A DNA stretch of 24,228 bases from Acidaminobacter sp. (GTDB taxonomy: Bacteria; Bacillota_A; Clostridia; Peptostreptococcales; Acidaminobacteraceae): contig WXFH01000008.1 of assembly GCA_009881125.1 (NCBI GenBank), forward strand, positions 1 through 24,228. The letters are read 5' to 3'. Below the pieces are notes generated by a model, which did not search any database, had not been told where the DNA came from, and worked only from the letters and a program-made list of their open reading frames with translations. The translations under genes were made by a program, and so were the position numbers. Of the stretch, positions 16,738-23,941 are shown piece after piece. Within the stretch, counting starts at the first letter, position 1; each line of letters starts with the position of its first letter.

Positions 16738-17802
16738 ATGAGACGCTTTGATGAACGCGATATCCCCTTTGCCCGCTTTAACTACGAACAGAATTCCGAG
16801 GTCTTTAACGACTATTATCTCAGACATCCAGAAAAACTCGAGCGGGACCAGCGGATCCGGTCCCTCCCGCAGCTTTGTTCCGAGGGAACTATGACCTGGA
16901 ATCCGCTGATGAGCCCTGTGGCAGATGCGATTTTCAAATTTCTGGGCGACGTCAATCCCCTGTCAGAACAAGCCGTGCGCCGTGAAGCGCCACTGCCGGT
17001 CGATCCAGCACTTCTGACCAAAAAGATCAAGGCGCTGGCCAAGCATCTGGGCGTTCAGGACGTCGGGATTACGCGTCTGAAAGACGAACACCTCTATTCA
17101 CACCGCGGTCGAAAGACAGAGCACTACGGCGAGGCGGTCGTTCTCGACCACACTTACGCCATAGCGTTTACTGTTGAAATGAACGAGGACATGATCGACC
17201 GGTCCCCTCAGCTAGAAGAGGTCATTGAAACCAGCACCGGCTATCTCAAAGCCGGAATTGCAGGCATGATCCTCTCTTACTGGCTGAGAGAGCTCGGTTA
17301 CGAATCGCGCAACCACATGGACGGCAACTATCTGCTGGTCGCACCGCTGGTAGCTGTGGAGGCTGGGCTGGGCGAAATAGGCCGCATGGGACTTCTAACG
17401 ACTCGAAAAAGCGGACCACGCGTCAGACTGGGCATTGTCACGACGAACGCCGAACTCATCTCGGATGCACCGGATGCCTTTGGCCTTGAGGTATTCTGCG
17501 AAATTTGCGGAAAGTGCCAGATGACTTGTCCGGGCAAAGCCATCCCCCTTGAGAAGAATGCAGTTTACGAAGGACAAGCTTACTGGAAGATCGACCACGA
17601 CAATTGTTATGAGCGCTGGAGGAGCCTGGGGACGGACTGCGGCATCTGCCTGTCGACCTGTCCCTTCAGCCACGGCATTGAATTTCCGGATGGCGGCAGC
17701 TTCGAGGACCGTCCGGAGGCCATTCGGGAGGCGCTGGCAGTTTCACAGGAAAAGAACGGCATGCGCCGCTATATCCGTGAGCCTCTTGAACTCATGAAGT
17801 GA
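16738..17802 (+). CDS. Reductive-dehalogenase-like protein with two [4Fe-4S] clusters
   Basis: This 354-aa protein resembles the corrinoid/iron-sulfur reductive dehalogenase (RdhA) superfamily, close to QueG. The N-terminus FDERDIPFARFNY is followed by a domain with EHYGEAVVLDHTYAIAF and GLGEIGRMGLLTT, a stretch that in RdhA belongs to the cobamide-binding part. Two cluster motifs end the protein: Cys254, 257, 260, 264 and Cys290, 301, 304, 308, the second with the widely spaced first Cys typical of RdhA. There is no Tat signal or membrane segment, so it should be cytoplasmic, unlike respiratory RdhA. Substrate unknown; dehalogenation is not implied. It has its own promoter and terminators. 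Confidence 0.82.
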   Translation: MRRFDERDIPFARFNYEQNSEVFNDYYLRHPEKLERDQRIRSLPQLCSEGTMTWNPLMSPVADAIFKFLGDVNPLSEQAVRREAPLPVDPALLTKKIKALAKHLGVQDVGITRLKDEHLYSHRGRKTEHYGEAVVLDHTYAIAFTVEMNEDMIDRSPQLEEVIETSTGYLKAGIAGMILSYWLRELGYESRNHMDGNYLLVAPLVAVEAGLGEIGRMGLLTTRKSGPRVRLGIVTTNAELISDAPDAFGLEVFCEICGKCQMTCPGKAIPLEKNAVYEGQAYWKIDHDNCYERWRSLGTDCGICLSTCPFSHGIEFPDGGSFEDRPEAIREALAVSQEKNGMRRYIREPLELMK

Positions 17803-17816
17803 GTGCTGAAATAAAA

Positions 17817-17859
17817 GGTGCTGTTGCAAAACCAGTAAATTTCGTTTTGCAGCAGCACC
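17817..17859 (+). terminator. Long hairpin after the RdhA-like gene
   Basis: GGTGCTGTTGCAAAAC pairs over 16 bp (one G-U) with GTTTTGCAGCAGCACC around a short AT-rich loop, followed by TTCGTTTT. The U run is broken, so it may be a leaky terminator or an RNA-stabilising hairpin. Confidence 0.6.
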
Positions 17860-17870
17860 GTTCGTTTTAT

Positions 17871-17936
17871 AAAGAAAAGGCGCGAACGCAGGTTGTCCAG
17901 CTTTGGGACAGCCTGCAGCCGCGCCTTTTTTCTTTA
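17871..17936. terminator. Bidirectional terminator between converging genes
   Basis: AAAGAAAAGGCGCG pairs with CGCGCCTTTTTTCTTT, with an inner stem GCAGG-TTGTCC/GGGACA-GCCTGC around AGCTTT. Runs of A and T on the two sides let it work for the plus-strand gene ending at 17802 and the minus-strand gene ending at 17989. Confidence 0.85.
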
Positions 17937-17988
17937 CTTTAATTTATGAGGACATCCCCCGCCCTGTCAGCTGAAAAGCGGCGAACCC

Positions 17989-18768
17989 TCACTCGGCATC
18001 CACCAGTGCTTGAAGCACTGTCTTGACCGCTTCAAAGTCGAGACCCTGCTCTGTACAGAATGTCTTGATGACCGTGAGAGGATTTGGCATTTCAGCTCCA
18101 ATCGCACTCCTGATCTCAGCCTCGCTGACGCCGGCGTCCAGAACCTCTCTAAAGGTCGTTTTACCCTTAATCACCAGGTCCTCAGCCACAACACCGCCTT
18201 CGGCTTCTCCCGTCGACACGGCAGCCGCCGGGGCGCTCTCAGCGGTACTCTCGCCCGGCGCCTCCACGGATGTTTCCACCGCCGGGATCTCGACAGCAAT
18301 TTCTTTCAGTGCCTCCGCTGCCTCTCCCGCAACTTTTCCTTCCTCGATCAGAAGATCCACTGCCGGCTGAGGGAGATACACTTCTTCGGTGAGTTCATAG
18401 GGCAGTCCGGTGTATAAAGCGACAAAATATCGAACAGAACCCGTTCCCACCTCAGTTCCCGCCTCAGCGAGGGCCACATACAGGGTTTCCAGTGATTTCA
18501 GCTGGAAGCCCTCAGCTTCCGCCGGATCGACGCCAAAAGCCTCTGCCAATACCTCTGACTTGATGTCAAACGCCGCTTCCACATCCCCGAAACTGTAAGA
18601 CCCGCGGATATCTGCCGGATCCGCTTTGCCGGCAAATTCCCCGGTTGAAATCACAGCCGGCGTTTTCGTACTTTCTGTTTGCCAATATCCGAGGGCATCC
18701 GAGATCAAAACCGCCCCAAACATAATGCCCACCGCGACAACGCCAAGCATCCAGGCTCTAATCTTCAT
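17989..18768 (-). CDS. Membrane-anchored protein with a duplicated small helical domain, function unknown
   Basis: This 259-aa protein has an N-terminal hydrophobic segment (about residues 5-25) that may be an anchor or uncleaved signal, so the rest is probably outside the cytoplasm. Two related helical units are visible. The first starts at IRGSYSF (54-60) and contains VEAAFDIKSEVLAEAFGV. The second starts at IKGKTTF (200-206) and contains VLDAGVSEAEIRSAIGAE. Between them lies an acidic, Ala/Glu/Pro/Ser-rich linker (about 150-195). Similar units occur beside membrane iron-sulfur proteins in anaerobes, as I recall, but no function is established. It overlaps the upstream polyferredoxin gene by 4 nt (ATGA), so the two are made together. 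No Cys pattern or heme motif is present. Confidence 0.8.
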   Translation of the reverse strand: MKIRAWMLGVVAVGIMFGAVLISDALGYWQTESTKTPAVISTGEFAGKADPADIRGSYSFGDVEAAFDIKSEVLAEAFGVDPAEAEGFQLKSLETLYVALAEAGTEVGTGSVRYFVALYTGLPYELTEEVYLPQPAVDLLIEEGKVAGEAAEALKEIAVEIPAVETSVEAPGESTAESAPAAAVSTGEAEGGVVAEDLVIKGKTTFREVLDAGVSEAEIRSAIGAEMPNPLTVIKTFCTEQGLDFEAVKTVLQALVDAE

Positions 18769-19619
18769 TTCGCGTCACCACCCATAACCTTGAGCTCTAC
18801 CGTCGCAGGCACCGGACAATGATATTCCGATGTACACTCCAGGCAGGAAATACACTGATGATCTTTGACGACCTCCAGTCCTGACACTTTGATCCCCATT
18901 GGGCAAGCCCTGTCACACGCCCCGCAGTCAATACAGGTGGACGGTGCCCGACGAATCCTGAATATCCGAATCTTGTTGGACAGCCCAAGTACCGCCCCGT
19001 AAGGGCAGGCATACTTGCACCAAGGCCGCTCCGTAATCAGAGACAGGAGCGCCGTCGCCCCCAAAACCACGAGGGCCGCAGGCGCGAGCTCCTCCGACCA
19101 AAGGTTGAAGAGCGCGAAGTACGGATCCACATCCTGAAAAATGAGTTTTCCGGTGACCGCAGTCTGATAGATCACCCATGCCAGAACCACATAGCGGAAG
19201 TATCGCAGGACACGATCCGCTTTACTCGGTATGTAGGTGTCAAAACGTTTCCCGGTCAGCTTTCTTCCAAGCTTTGAAATCCACTCCTGAAACGTCCCGA
19301 GGGGACAAATCCAGCCGCAGAACACCGGACCGGCCAGAACCGCCAGTACGAACGCCGCTGCCATCAGCACAAAGGCTGACTCGTGAATCTTCTGGACGAA
19401 AGTACCCACCGTTAAAAACTGATAGATCGACACAACCCCGCCAAACGGGCAAATCGCGTGCAGCGACGCCTGAGGCCAGAAGGGGATCGACTGCCCGCTT
19501 TCTTCAAGCAGATGGTTAAGACTGGTGATCAGAACAAATATAAAGAAAAATCCTTGAATCCAGGGTCGGATTCTAGCTGCCTTTTTCCGGCCTGTCGTTT
19601 TCTTGGTGTCCGTAGCCAT
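18765..19619 (-). CDS. NapH/NosR-like membrane polyferredoxin
   Basis: This 284-aa inner-membrane iron-sulfur protein resembles NapH and the C-terminal part of NosR, which carry electrons across or along the membrane. Hydrophobic helices are at about residues 20-36, 58-75, 82-100, 142-160 and 178-196. CxxxCP motifs follow helices at Cys101/Cys105 and Cys201/Cys205, and there is a further Cys57-Pro. The cytoplasmic C-terminus has two ferredoxin motifs: Cys229, 232, 235, 239 in classic spacing, and Cys256, 259, 262, 268 with a longer last gap. The ATG follows AAGGGGG by 7 nt. The partner gene overlaps by 4 nt. A quinol or flavin electron source is possible, but the acceptor is unknown. Confidence 0.87.
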   Translation of the reverse strand: MATDTKKTTGRKKAARIRPWIQGFFFIFVLITSLNHLLEESGQSIPFWPQASLHAICPFGGVVSIYQFLTVGTFVQKIHESAFVLMAAAFVLAVLAGPVFCGWICPLGTFQEWISKLGRKLTGKRFDTYIPSKADRVLRYFRYVVLAWVIYQTAVTGKLIFQDVDPYFALFNLWSEELAPAALVVLGATALLSLITERPWCKYACPYGAVLGLSNKIRIFRIRRAPSTCIDCGACDRACPMGIKVSGLEVVKDHQCISCLECTSEYHCPVPATVELKVMGGDAK

Positions 19620-19770
19620 GCCAACGCCCCCTTACAAATTGTCAAAATCGGGCTCGCTGATATTAGTTATTTGAGCCATGTCCTAACTTTACGCCATAAT
19701 TGTGAAGAAAAAATGAAAATCTGCCCGTCGTCTCCATAATTTTTACAAGAAAATGTGTAAGGCCCCGCTG

Positions 19771-19807
19771 CCATCGGCAAAAGCCTTAATAAGCGCTCTG
19801 CCGATGG
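19771..19807. repeat. 9-bp inverted repeat downstream of the Nif3-like gene
   Basis: CCATCGGCA (19771-19779) and TGCCGATGG (19799-19807) form a perfect stem around 19 nt, starting 12 nt after the stop at 19819. No U run follows on the minus strand, so intrinsic termination would be weak. It may protect the mRNA 3' end or bind a protein. Confidence 0.45.
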
Positions 19808-19818
19808 TCCCCTGAGCT

Positions 19819-20658
19819 TCAAACCGCCAGAATCCCAGCCATGGTGACAACCTCCAGCCCCATACCCCTCCAGGCCTCTGCAATCTTGCGAAGTCCAATT
19901 GAGTCCGACGCCATGTGCCCTGCGATTATCACATTGCCGTAGCCCTGTTCCTCAACCGCTTTTTTGACGTCCTCAGGCATGTGCATGGCAATGATCGTCC
20001 CCACGCCGGCGTCGAAGTAGGCCTTGTAAACCTCCGCTCCGCCGTTCGTGCCGCCCGCCATCAAAACAGCGATTTTTCCGGCATAATCCTTTTCGGAACC
20101 TACTCGGATCACAGGGCCGGCAGGGGCATTGGCATAGGCCTCCATGCCTTTGAGAAAGTCCATCACATCCCCAAGAGTAGCCTTGGGCTCGCCGCCGAAG
20201 CGCTGATCCAGCAAGGCCTGGACTTCGTTCTCAGTAATCAGGTCCGCAGGCATGTGGACATTGAAGTAGGCGAGATTGAGGAGCTTCGCAGCACTGGCAG
20301 TGCGGTCGTAGTTGCTGACATGCATGCCAATATCCACGCTGAGCTGCTTTTTCCTGAGAGCCTTTTGCGCCCGGTTGATGGGCACGCCAAAGCCGACCAT
20401 TTTATCAATCTGAATCTCCATGACCTTTGCGAATTCAATCATGGCACTGCCTGCATGGGGATGATGACTTACGACGCAGTCGAAGCCCAGATGCTTTGCC
20501 AGCAGCAGCTCCTGGGTTTCCATATCTATGCCGAACAGTACGCGGCGGACATCCGTACCGGGTGTGATGATCTGCGAATCGCAGGGCAGAGTCTCTATAC
20601 CCGCGAGCTCCAGCGCCTTTTGAACCATAATTTGGGTGGTGATCAATGATGTCTGCAT
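19819..20658 (-). CDS. Nif3-like dinuclear metal-centre protein
   Basis: This is a member of the Nif3/YbgI (DUF34) family, widespread proteins with a two-metal site and a doubtful function; GTP cyclohydrolase-like and metal-insertion roles have been suggested. The 279 aa include GIDMETQELLLAKHLGFD and CVVSHHPH (about residues 55-63), which supplies metal-binding His. Near the C-terminus IIAGHMASDSIGL gives another His-Asp pair. The ATG at 20658 lies 8 nt after AAGGAGG; an in-frame start 15 codons upstream has no ribosome site. It is longer than the compact 250-aa Nif3 proteins. It follows nrdJ but is separated by a terminator, so it is probably transcribed on its own. Confidence 0.85.
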   Translation of the reverse strand: MQTSLITTQIMVQKALELAGIETLPCDSQIITPGTDVRRVLFGIDMETQELLLAKHLGFDCVVSHHPHAGSAMIEFAKVMEIQIDKMVGFGVPINRAQKALRKKQLSVDIGMHVSNYDRTASAAKLLNLAYFNVHMPADLITENEVQALLDQRFGGEPKATLGDVMDFLKGMEAYANAPAGPVIRVGSEKDYAGKIAVLMAGGTNGGAEVYKAYFDAGVGTIIAMHMPEDVKKAVEEQGYGNVIIAGHMASDSIGLRKIAEAWRGMGLEVVTMAGILAV

Positions 20659-20700
20659 TTGAAATGCCTCCTTGTTGGTGTCTTTCTCCCTTAAGTGAAC

Positions 20701-20718
20701 CACTTTTGCGCGAAAGTG
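20701..20718. repeat. 18-bp near-palindrome upstream of the Nif3-like gene
   Basis: CACTTTTGCGCGAAAGTG is a palindrome with one mismatched pair. It lies 43-60 bp upstream of the ATG at 20658, where a repressor or activator could bind. I see no good -10/-35 pair beside it. Confidence 0.35.
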
Positions 20719-20782
20719 ACAAGTGCTTTCACGGAAGACGGTGCCAAGCAGAAAAGGATGTCTGAGCCTATGAACTATTGCC

Positions 20783-20842
20783 CCCCTCTTTCGCGCTGTC
20801 TTCCACTCTGTCTTCCACCCCGTCTTTCGCTCTGTCTTCTTT
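20783..20842. repeat. Five imperfect 12-bp tandem repeats
   Basis: The pyrimidine-rich units CCCCTCTTTCGC, GCTGTCTTCCAC, TCTGTCTTCCAC, CCCGTCTTTCGC and TCTGTCTTCTTT follow each other without gaps. All share the core TCTT at the same place. The array lies between the nrdJ terminator and the Nif3-like gene and is not within any real gene. Confidence 0.7.
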
Positions 20843-20847
20843 CCAAT

Positions 20848-20893
20848 CCAAAAAAATCCCCCGGCAACCGCTTGCCAGGGGAAAAGGATTTAT
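20848..20893 (-). terminator. Terminator after nrdJ
   Basis: On the minus strand CCCCTGGCAA pairs with TTGCCGGGGG around GCGG (20858-20881), followed by ATTTTTTT. Flanking AAATCC/GGATTT can extend the stem. It begins about 15 nt after the nrdJ stop. Confidence 0.88.
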
Positions 20894-20907
20894 ATAAAAG
20901 AGAGGTG

Positions 20908-23271
20908 TTAGCGAACCGGACACGCGCCGCTCTCGCAGCCATCCGTGCCAATATCAAAGACAGTTTCCTGCTTTTCATATTTGGCGATGAGCGATGGCCT
21001 GAAAGGCTGCATGGCTTGTACACGGCGGTCGAATTCATCTTCCTCGATCGCTTCATAAGGAAGCAGCTCGTAGAAGTTGTCCTCCAGGGACAGGAACGAC
21101 AGCGCCATGACGTCGTCCCAATTGTTCCAGACCCATTCCTCTACCGCTTCCCACTCATGGTTGCGGACGTGAATCGTGATGGAACAGTTGTGGTCGACAT
21201 AGTTTTCCATAAAGAGTTTATAGATCTCAAGTTGCTCAAGAGCCGAAACCTCATACTTGGTTTTGCCGATAGGCGCCTTGACCGGGAACTCGATGACTTT
21301 CGTCGAACACGTCTCCATATCCTGGCCAACCTCCGGGAACACCGGATAATTGAGCTCCTCGCAGACTTTAACTAATGGATCATCCGCACTGATCCGAACG
21401 CGGCGGATATAGTACGGCGAGTGAGAGAAGTGAACGCCGCTGGAGACTGTAGGCAGCTGGCTCAAAGTTCCTTCAGGCTTGATGGTCGTCACGAGGATTG
21501 GTACACGACCACCCAATTCGACCGCGTAAACCTCAACTTCCTTCTTTGCCACCGAGCGGAGCTTGCGAAGGAGATCCGCCTGCTGCTCAACCGTCATCTG
21601 GGTCGCGTTGACCATATCCTGCCACCCGGTGAGTGAACAGCCGACGAGCTTGTCTCTCTGCTGAACCGCGTCCCAGGTAGGGATCTCGAGTTCAACACAT
21701 GTCATCCTGTAGCCTGCCTTCGCGGACAAACGCTGTGCTTTGAACAGGCCGTTGTAATCCAGTGTGCCGTCAGGCCGCACAAAGGCGAACACGTTGACCG
21801 TCGTGAGGTTGCAGAGGCCCTTGTTATCCAGAAGTATTTCCCCGCACGGGTTGACCCCGTTGAAGTTTGGTCGGCGCTTGGCGCCCGCTTCTGCGTTGAC
21901 CCAGCCCGGCTCTCCGGAATAGCGCATGCGGTCGATCTGCCATCTGAGGCGCTCACGGCTCGGTTTTCTCGTATAGTAGATTGAGTTGTTGCTCATTTGC
22001 CGATGAATAATATCCTTATCCACAACCCACTGCCCATCAATCTGCTTGTACAGGTTGGATTTAGCATCGATACATTCTTCGTCGTCCTGATCGATCAACA
22101 GAATCTCTGCCGTTCTTCTGACACCGCCTACCACGACATTTTCGCCGATGATATTGGCAATATCCAGGCAATCCAGCGGCTTAAGCTTGACGCGCTTTCT
22201 TTCGTCCAGCGCCCCGTCACGAAGTCCAGCCTTCTTGATGGCTTTGTTGATCTTCTCGAACATATTCTTCAGGCTGATATGGCCGCTTGCCGTACCGCCG
22301 AAACTCTTGAGCTTCTCGCCTTTAGGCCGCACATGATCATAGTCGATGATGACCGTCTTAATGTTGCGGTACTCATTGCTGTATAAAATCTTGAAGAAAT
22401 AGTCGATCGACTGAACCCAGCCTTCCTTGCTGTCACCCACTGTTATCTTTGCTGTGTGGTTATAGAAATACTCAAGGCTGGTGGAATCTTCGCGCTCTGA
22501 CATTGAGATCGCGCTATAGTCTTTGTGGATCAGTTCAAAATCCGTACGGACCTTTGGAAGCTGGGCAATGTCCTCTTTTAGAATTCTAACACCTACGCCG
22601 GAGCCGATCATGAGAAGGTAGAAGACATCCCTGAAAGCCTCAAAGCTGTCGATAATCTGGAAGGAACAGTTGAAATTCGCCATAGGATAATTCTTGGCAA
22701 CGCTTGTATTCCCAACCCAAAAGGTTCTGCCTGACAAAAACTGACGCAGGTAGAAGATGTTGTCAAAGAGTTCTTCCGCTTCTGCCCGGGTCGTTGGAAC
22801 CAGGCTGCAGTTGTATTCAACAGAACGTCGAACTGTCTCCCACCAGTACTCCCGGCGCTTTTCCTCCGGCAGCCATCTGGAATAAGTCCGGTAGTAAACG
22901 AAACTCCCCAGCTGATTCATAGGACTGTCAAGGTGCTTGTAGCGGCTGATGAATTCGTCTGTCAGCAAGCGGCTGTCCGTCTTGCGGATCTCTCTGGTCT
23001 TGCTCTGCTCATTTCTGTAAATGATATACTGCTTGGCGACGTCCTTGCGAGGACTGTCCATTAAGTAAGTCTCAACCAAATCCTGTATCTCTTCTACTTC
23101 CATAGGGAGGCCGCTCCCTGCTGCAACCGCCTCAATGCGTTTTGAAATGTCCAGGCTCAACACAGAATCAATGCCGAGTTCAGTTTCCTTCATTGCCATC
23201 TCAATTGCCCTTTGGATCTTTTCCGGTTTGAACTCAACCACTGCTTTGTTCCGCTTCATTACTTTTGTCAC
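20908..23271 (-). CDS. nrdJ: Adenosylcobalamin-dependent (class II) ribonucleoside-triphosphate reductase
   Basis: NrdJ reduces ribonucleotides to deoxyribonucleotides using a radical made from coenzyme B12. The protein is related to the monomeric Lactobacillus leichmannii enzyme. An N-terminal ATP-cone (KRNKAVVEFKPEKIQRAI onward, about 90 residues) would give allosteric control by ATP/dATP. Active-site cysteines are seen in NFNCSFQI and in NPCGEILLDNKGLCNLTT, and the C-terminal redox pair is in GCESGACPVR. I choose the GTG at 23271 (787 aa), 8 nt after GGGAGG; an in-frame TTG at 23346 lies on the promoter and would add 25 residues. A thioredoxin-family gene lies just upstream, and NrdR-box-like sites flank the promoter. 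Confidence 0.95.
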   Translation of the reverse strand: MTKVMKRNKAVVEFKPEKIQRAIEMAMKETELGIDSVLSLDISKRIEAVAAGSGLPMEVEEIQDLVETYLMDSPRKDVAKQYIIYRNEQSKTREIRKTDSRLLTDEFISRYKHLDSPMNQLGSFVYYRTYSRWLPEEKRREYWWETVRRSVEYNCSLVPTTRAEAEELFDNIFYLRQFLSGRTFWVGNTSVAKNYPMANFNCSFQIIDSFEAFRDVFYLLMIGSGVGVRILKEDIAQLPKVRTDFELIHKDYSAISMSEREDSTSLEYFYNHTAKITVGDSKEGWVQSIDYFFKILYSNEYRNIKTVIIDYDHVRPKGEKLKSFGGTASGHISLKNMFEKINKAIKKAGLRDGALDERKRVKLKPLDCLDIANIIGENVVVGGVRRTAEILLIDQDDEECIDAKSNLYKQIDGQWVVDKDIIHRQMSNNSIYYTRKPSRERLRWQIDRMRYSGEPGWVNAEAGAKRRPNFNGVNPCGEILLDNKGLCNLTTVNVFAFVRPDGTLDYNGLFKAQRLSAKAGYRMTCVELEIPTWDAVQQRDKLVGCSLTGWQDMVNATQMTVEQQADLLRKLRSVAKKEVEVYAVELGGRVPILVTTIKPEGTLSQLPTVSSGVHFSHSPYYIRRVRISADDPLVKVCEELNYPVFPEVGQDMETCSTKVIEFPVKAPIGKTKYEVSALEQLEIYKLFMENYVDHNCSITIHVRNHEWEAVEEWVWNNWDDVMALSFLSLEDNFYELLPYEAIEEDEFDRRVQAMQPFRPSLIAKYEKQETVFDIGTDGCESGACPVR

Positions 23272-23306
23272 GTCTGGTTCCTCCCTATGAGCTGCAGGTA
23301 TTATAT

Positions 23307-23322
23307 CATCTATATATTGTAT
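23307..23322. promoter_or_regulatory. NrdR-box-like site overlapping the nrdJ -10 box
   Basis: CATCTATATATTGTAT matches the palindromic NrdR consensus ACACWATATATWGTGT at 12 of 16 positions by my count, including the whole ATATAT core. It overlaps the -10 element. Its centre is 41 bp from that of the second box at 23348-23363, about four helical turns. Confidence 0.6.
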
Positions 23323-23346
23323 ATCTATTTGTTTTTTTCGTTTCAA
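23318..23346 (-). promoter_or_regulatory. Sigma-A-type promoter of nrdJ
   Basis: TTGAAA (23341-23346) and TATACA (23318-23323) are 17 bp apart on the minus strand. A leader of about 40 nt precedes the GTG start. A second TATAAT (23300-23305) lacks a good -35 box. Confidence 0.65.
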
Positions 23347-23347
23347 G

Positions 23348-23363
23348 ACACTAGATATTGTAC
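23348..23363. promoter_or_regulatory. NrdR-box-like site upstream of the nrdJ -35 box
   Basis: ACACTAGATATTGTAC matches ACACWATATATWGTGT at 13 of 16 positions by my count. It lies immediately upstream of the -35 box, so the promoter is held between two boxes. Confidence 0.62.
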
Positions 23364-23388
23364 CACTCTAGGATGGGGAACGCAATCT

Positions 23389-23904
23389 TCAGATGCGCAG
23401 CATCTCCATTATTTCTCTCGCCGTATCCAAAACATAGCCCCCTGCCCGATAGTCCCTCATCATCACAATGCGCTTAAGCTGATCCTCACATTGCTCCAAA
23501 TCCCGGATAACTTTTGGCCTCTCCACAAATACCCCCATTGGTTTTCCCTGGTCATCCAGCGCCACAATGGTAGGAATTCTCGCCTTGGTGCCATCACCGA
23601 GGCCCATAATCACTTCTTCATTGCCATCCCTGGGCTGTACCCTGACTTCCAATATTTTTACCTGTTTCATGATGCCTGCAAGCGCAGCGGCATTAATGAC
23701 GCAATCCGGACACCACATTTCGCCAAAAAACAGAACGCGCATTGGCATTTCAGGGGTTTCAATCCAAGTAAAATCTGTCTTCTCCAGTATATCAAGGATT
23801 GCTTTTCTCTGATCCGCGTCTGCGCTTTGAAGAAATTTATCGAAAGAAAGTCCATGTTCGAACAGGTTTTCCAATGAGGTTTCAAACTCATGAGAATGTG
23901 TCAC
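23389..23904 (-). CDS. Thioredoxin-family protein with WCPDC active site
   Basis: This 171-aa protein has a thioredoxin fold with the active site FFGEMWCPDC (about residues 86-90 for WCPDC) and the cis-proline ARIPTIVAL further on. The WCPDC type, with an N-terminal helical region of about 60 residues, belongs to the larger thioredoxin-like group, not to classical WCGPC thioredoxin. I choose the GTG at 23904 because GGGAGGG stands 6 nt upstream. A GTG at 23919 would overlap that site and the NrdR-like box. It precedes nrdJ by about 120 nt with no terminator between. It could reduce the NrdJ C-terminal Cys pair; that is inference from position and shared control sites. Confidence 0.88.
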   Translation of the reverse strand: MTHSHEFETSLENLFEHGLSFDKFLQSADADQRKAILDILEKTDFTWIETPEMPMRVLFFGEMWCPDCVINAAALAGIMKQVKILEVRVQPRDGNEEVIMGLGDGTKARIPTIVALDDQGKPMGVFVERPKVIRDLEQCEDQLKRIVMMRDYRAGGYVLDTAREIMEMLRI

Positions 23905-23915
23905 AGCAAACCCTC

Positions 23916-23931
23916 CCACTATATATTGTAT
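23916..23931. promoter_or_regulatory. NrdR-box-like site before the thioredoxin-family gene (proximal)
   Basis: CCACTATATATTGTAT matches ACACWATATATWGTGT at 14 of 16 positions by my count, with a perfect core. It lies between the -10 box and the ribosome site, where a bound repressor would block initiation. Confidence 0.65.
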
Positions 23932-23941
23932 CTACTCGTCT

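Noticed and set aside
16738..17802. Calling the plus-strand Fe-S protein QueG (epoxyqueuosine reductase)
   Set aside because: The second cluster motif has the long first gap of RdhA, and the N-terminus FDERDIPFARFNY is dehalogenase-like; QueG is possible but fits less well.
19650..19659. TTGACA upstream of the polyferredoxin gene as a promoter
   Set aside because: It is only about 35 nt before the ATG, with the ribosome site following at once, leaving no place for a -10 box.
20775..21056. A 93-codon minus-strand frame ending in Arg/Gln/Glu repeats
   Set aside because: It overlaps the end of nrdJ in another frame, and its repeats are only the translation of the 12-bp tandem array across the terminator.
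23272..23346. An earlier TTG start for nrdJ adding 25 residues
   Set aside because: The TTG coincides with the -35 box, and the sequence between holds the -10 box and an NrdR-like site. The GTG at 23271 has a proper ribosome site.
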